This document shows, in pieces, positions 6,851-8,058 of a DNA stretch of 8,058 nt (position 1 is the first letter of the stretch; each line of letters begins with the position of its first letter). A program made the position numbers and the translations under genes. Origin of the DNA: Gammaproteobacteria bacterium (lineage in GTDB: Bacteria; Pseudomonadota; Gammaproteobacteria; UBA6429; Thiohalophilaceae); contig JAHEIJ010000092.1 in assembly GCA_024639445.1 (NCBI GenBank), positions 1-8,058 of the forward strand. Reading direction: 5' to 3'. The notes below the pieces were generated by a model. That model did no database searches. It worked only from the letters and a program-made list of their open reading frames with translations, and was not told where the DNA came from.

Positions 6851-6883
6851 GAGTCAAAAAAAGGTCCAGCAAGCAGGTCTGGT

Positions 6884-6889
6884 TATATA
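6884..6889 (-). promoter_or_regulatory. Possible -10 box for the ATP-grasp gene
   Basis: TATATA on the minus strand lies about 50 bases before the start codon. No convincing -35 box is found at 16-18 bases, so this is weak. Confidence 0.3.
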
Positions 6890-6939
6890 GAGAAAAGCAA
6901 AAACCGGGCCATGTAAAATGGCTGTTTTAAGCGAAAAAC

Positions 6940-6997
6940 CGCACCAGTTTTGAGCAATTAAAGGGCGAGCGCGCCAAATTCGCTCATGATTGGTGCG
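6940..6997 (+). other. Long nested imperfect hairpin in divergent intergenic region
   Basis: Four collinear paired segments fold into one rod. They are CGCACCA (6940-6946) with TGGTGCG (6991-6997), TGAGC (6951-6955) with GCTCA (6982-6986), AATT (6956-6959) with AATT (6977-6980), and GGCG (6964-6967) with CGCC (6972-6975), closing on AGCG. In plus-strand RNA the GTTT/TGAT internal loop can add G-U, U-A and U-G pairs. The minus-strand RNA would lose the two wobble pairs, which hints at a plus-strand RNA. No T run follows, so it is not a standard terminator. It could be a small RNA, a repeat element or a regulator site. Confidence 0.5.
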
Positions 6998-7062
6998 TGT
7001 TTGGTAAACTCATCGGCATTAGCATGAAGTCGATCAATATCAACCCCATTACACATCGTTAC

Positions 7063-7071
7063 TGATATAAA
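7063..7071 (+). promoter_or_regulatory. Extended -10 promoter element of the DUF3179-like gene
   Basis: TGATATAAA fits the extended -10 form (TGn then TATAAA). No clear -35 box is seen, which extended -10 promoters tolerate. The predicted start near 7078 would give a leader of about 20 bases. Confidence 0.5.
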
Positions 7072-7085
7072 AAATGGTTTTGAAA

Positions 7086-7091
7086 TAGGAG
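7086..7091 (+). promoter_or_regulatory. Ribosome binding site of the DUF3179-like gene
   Basis: TAGGAG lies six bases before the ATG at 7098. It fixes the start of a gene whose frame stays open to the window edge. Confidence 0.75.
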
Positions 7092-7097
7092 TGACAT

Positions 7098-8058
7098 ATG
7101 TTAGGAAACATCTTGTTCTGGTTAGGACTCACCGTCTCACTCGTAATCGGCCTTCTCTATTTCCGCGATCTTGGCGACGTCAGCCAAATGCTGATCCGGG
7201 TGAAACGCAAGAACATGCTACGCTTCATTCGAAACGAGTACCGGCTGCTTGCCATTGGGCTGGCGGCCCTGGCCTTGATGACTATCGTCCATTTCGGCTT
7301 CGGCGCGGGTTCACGTGGAATCTGGTGGGCGGCGATCCTTCTCAGTGCGGTTCTCTATGGGTTCCCGTACATCTGGGTCCATGTTGGTCTCAGGAACCAG
7401 AAAGAATCCGCACGCTACTACAGTATCGAAGAGGCAAAGGAGTATGTCAGCCCGTCGAGCCAGGTTATCGTGATCGAGAACAACGGGGTCGCTCGAGCCC
7501 ATCCGCAAGCCCAGCTGATGCGTCCCCATCTGGCCGGCAACGATGAGGGTCTCGATGGCGAGAATGTCGTGATGACCTATTGCGCCATGGCTAATCTCGG
7601 GATTGGCTACACGCCCGAAGTGGAAGGCCAGAAGCTTGAGCTCGAGGTGCTGGCGCAACACGGCAACAACCTCGTCCTTAGGGATAACAAAACTGGGGAA
7701 CCCATTCAGCAGATTTACGGTTTCCGCGAGGCGGATGCTGCGCCGAAAGCAGAAGAAGAAGGCTCAGCCTGCCCGCTCCGTCCCTCGCTCGCCATGCGGC
7801 CCTGGCCAACCTTCCGGATGACCTTCCGTGGCTTCCAGAAGGCTTATCCCGAAGGTACCGTTTTTGTGAACAAGCCACCGTCGAACCCGATTCTTTATCT
7901 GTTCGACATGGTGCTTGAGATGGTGTTCTCATCCTCGATCGACAGGCAGCACCGCGAGGCCAAGCCGGTCATGGATAACATGACCCACTACGATGAACGC
8001 CTGCCTAACAAGACCTATGTCTGGGGGGTAAACTTTGGCAATGACGCGGTTTGCTGGA
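7098..8058 (+). CDS. DUF3179-like membrane protein, 3' end cut by window
   Basis: The frame is open for 320 codons to the right edge without a stop, so the C-terminus is missing. Three hydrophobic helices come first: about residues 2-21 (LGNILFWLGLTVSLVIGLLY), 49-69 (LLAIGLAALALMTIVHFGFG) and 75-97 (IWWAAILLSAVLYGFPYIWV). A soluble domain follows. VIVIENNGVARAHP (123-136), VVMTYCAMANLGIGY (157-171) and NLVLRDNKTGEPIQQIYG (191-208) match the DUF3179 pattern as I know it (VEINGEARAYP, VTYCPLC, NLVMYDxxTGSLWxQ). The family's second copy of the first motif seems to begin at LPNKTYVWGVNFGNDAVCW (302-320). The usual CPLC is CAMA here (Cys162 only). Residues 213-225 are Ala/Glu-rich and look like a linker. 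The function of DUF3179 is unknown. GC at third codon positions is higher than in the neighbouring ATP-grasp gene. A ribosome site supports the start. Confidence 0.75.
   Translation, partial: MLGNILFWLGLTVSLVIGLLYFRDLGDVSQMLIRVKRKNMLRFIRNEYRLLAIGLAALALMTIVHFGFGAGSRGIWWAAILLSAVLYGFPYIWVHVGLRNQKESARYYSIEEAKEYVSPSSQVIVIENNGVARAHPQAQLMRPHLAGNDEGLDGENVVMTYCAMANLGIGYTPEVEGQKLELEVLAQHGNNLVLRDNKTGEPIQQIYGFREADAAPKAEEEGSACPLRPSLAMRPWPTFRMTFRGFQKAYPEGTVFVNKPPSNPILYLFDMVLEMVFSSSIDRQHREAKPVMDNMTHYDERLPNKTYVWGVNFGNDAVCW

Noticed and set aside
6855..6882. Terminator-like CCAG/CTGG stem with seven T residues in the ATP-grasp leader (minus strand)
   Set aside because: Only four pairs form around a ten-base loop and three bases separate the stem from the T run, which is too weak to call an attenuator.
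7091..7546. Plus-strand open frame of 151 codons starting GTG/MTYVRKH
   Set aside because: It is a shifted frame of the DUF3179-like gene. The true frame begins at the ATG at 7098 behind TAGGAG, has membrane helices and family motifs, and stays open to the window edge. The 151-codon product is Arg/Pro/Ser-rich with no recognisable domain.
7311..7661. Minus-strand open frame of 116 codons
   Set aside because: It is antisense to the DUF3179-like gene in a GC-richer region where long antisense frames are expected. It has no ribosome site or recognisable motif.
7713..7830. Possible frameshift in the DUF3179-like gene around the Ala/Glu-rich stretch
   Set aside because: The original frame resumes a plausible folded sequence (PWPTFRMTFRGFQKAYPEG) without any stop, and the other frames give low-complexity product, so a variable linker is the simpler reading.

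Overview
The window looks like chromosomal DNA of a Gram-negative proteobacterium. An LpxC (lipid A) gene shows that the cell makes lipopolysaccharide. The YciA-type thioesterase, the AraC regulator with an arabinose-binding-type N-terminus and the DUF429 protein are all common in Gammaproteobacteria, but the LpxC reads more like alphaproteobacterial versions, so the class stays uncertain. Both ends cut through genes. I see no rRNA, tRNA, CRISPR array, transposase, phage gene or plasmid function.

Layout. (1) Bases 2-1618, plus strand: the C-terminal two thirds of a long-chain acyl-CoA synthetase, then 6 bases later a YciA-like acyl-CoA thioesterase, probably one operon. (2) Bases 1646-2638, minus strand: a complete lpxC with a perfect Shine-Dalgarno sequence. 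(3) Bases 2639-2797: a divergent control region with a terminator-like hairpin in front of the next gene. (4) Bases 2798-3817, plus strand: an AraC-family regulator whose stop codon abuts the stop codon of the convergent gene. (5) Bases 3818-6835, minus strand: in transcription order, an ATP-grasp ligase of unassigned specificity, a strong intrinsic terminator, an isoaspartyl peptidase/asparaginase (Ntn hydrolase), a good sigma70-type promoter, and a DUF429 RNase H-fold protein. (6) Bases 6836-7097: a divergent intergenic region with a long nested imperfect hairpin. (7) From 7098 to the right edge, plus strand: a three-helix membrane protein with a DUF3179-like soluble domain, cut by the window end.

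How the genes may work together. The first pair makes and hydrolyses acyl-CoA thioesters, balancing free fatty acid and acyl-CoA. LpxC commits UDP-acyl-GlcNAc to lipid A. The ATP-grasp ligase next to a beta-aspartyl hydrolase is the most suggestive pairing: one enzyme class makes amide bonds with ATP and the other cuts isoaspartyl or asparagine amide bonds. A shared substrate is inference only. Nothing here is a clearly new multi-gene system. The points most worth a second look are the ligase/hydrolase pair, the 58-base hairpin, the relocated and atypical LpxC, and the DUF3179-like membrane protein with a reduced cysteine motif.
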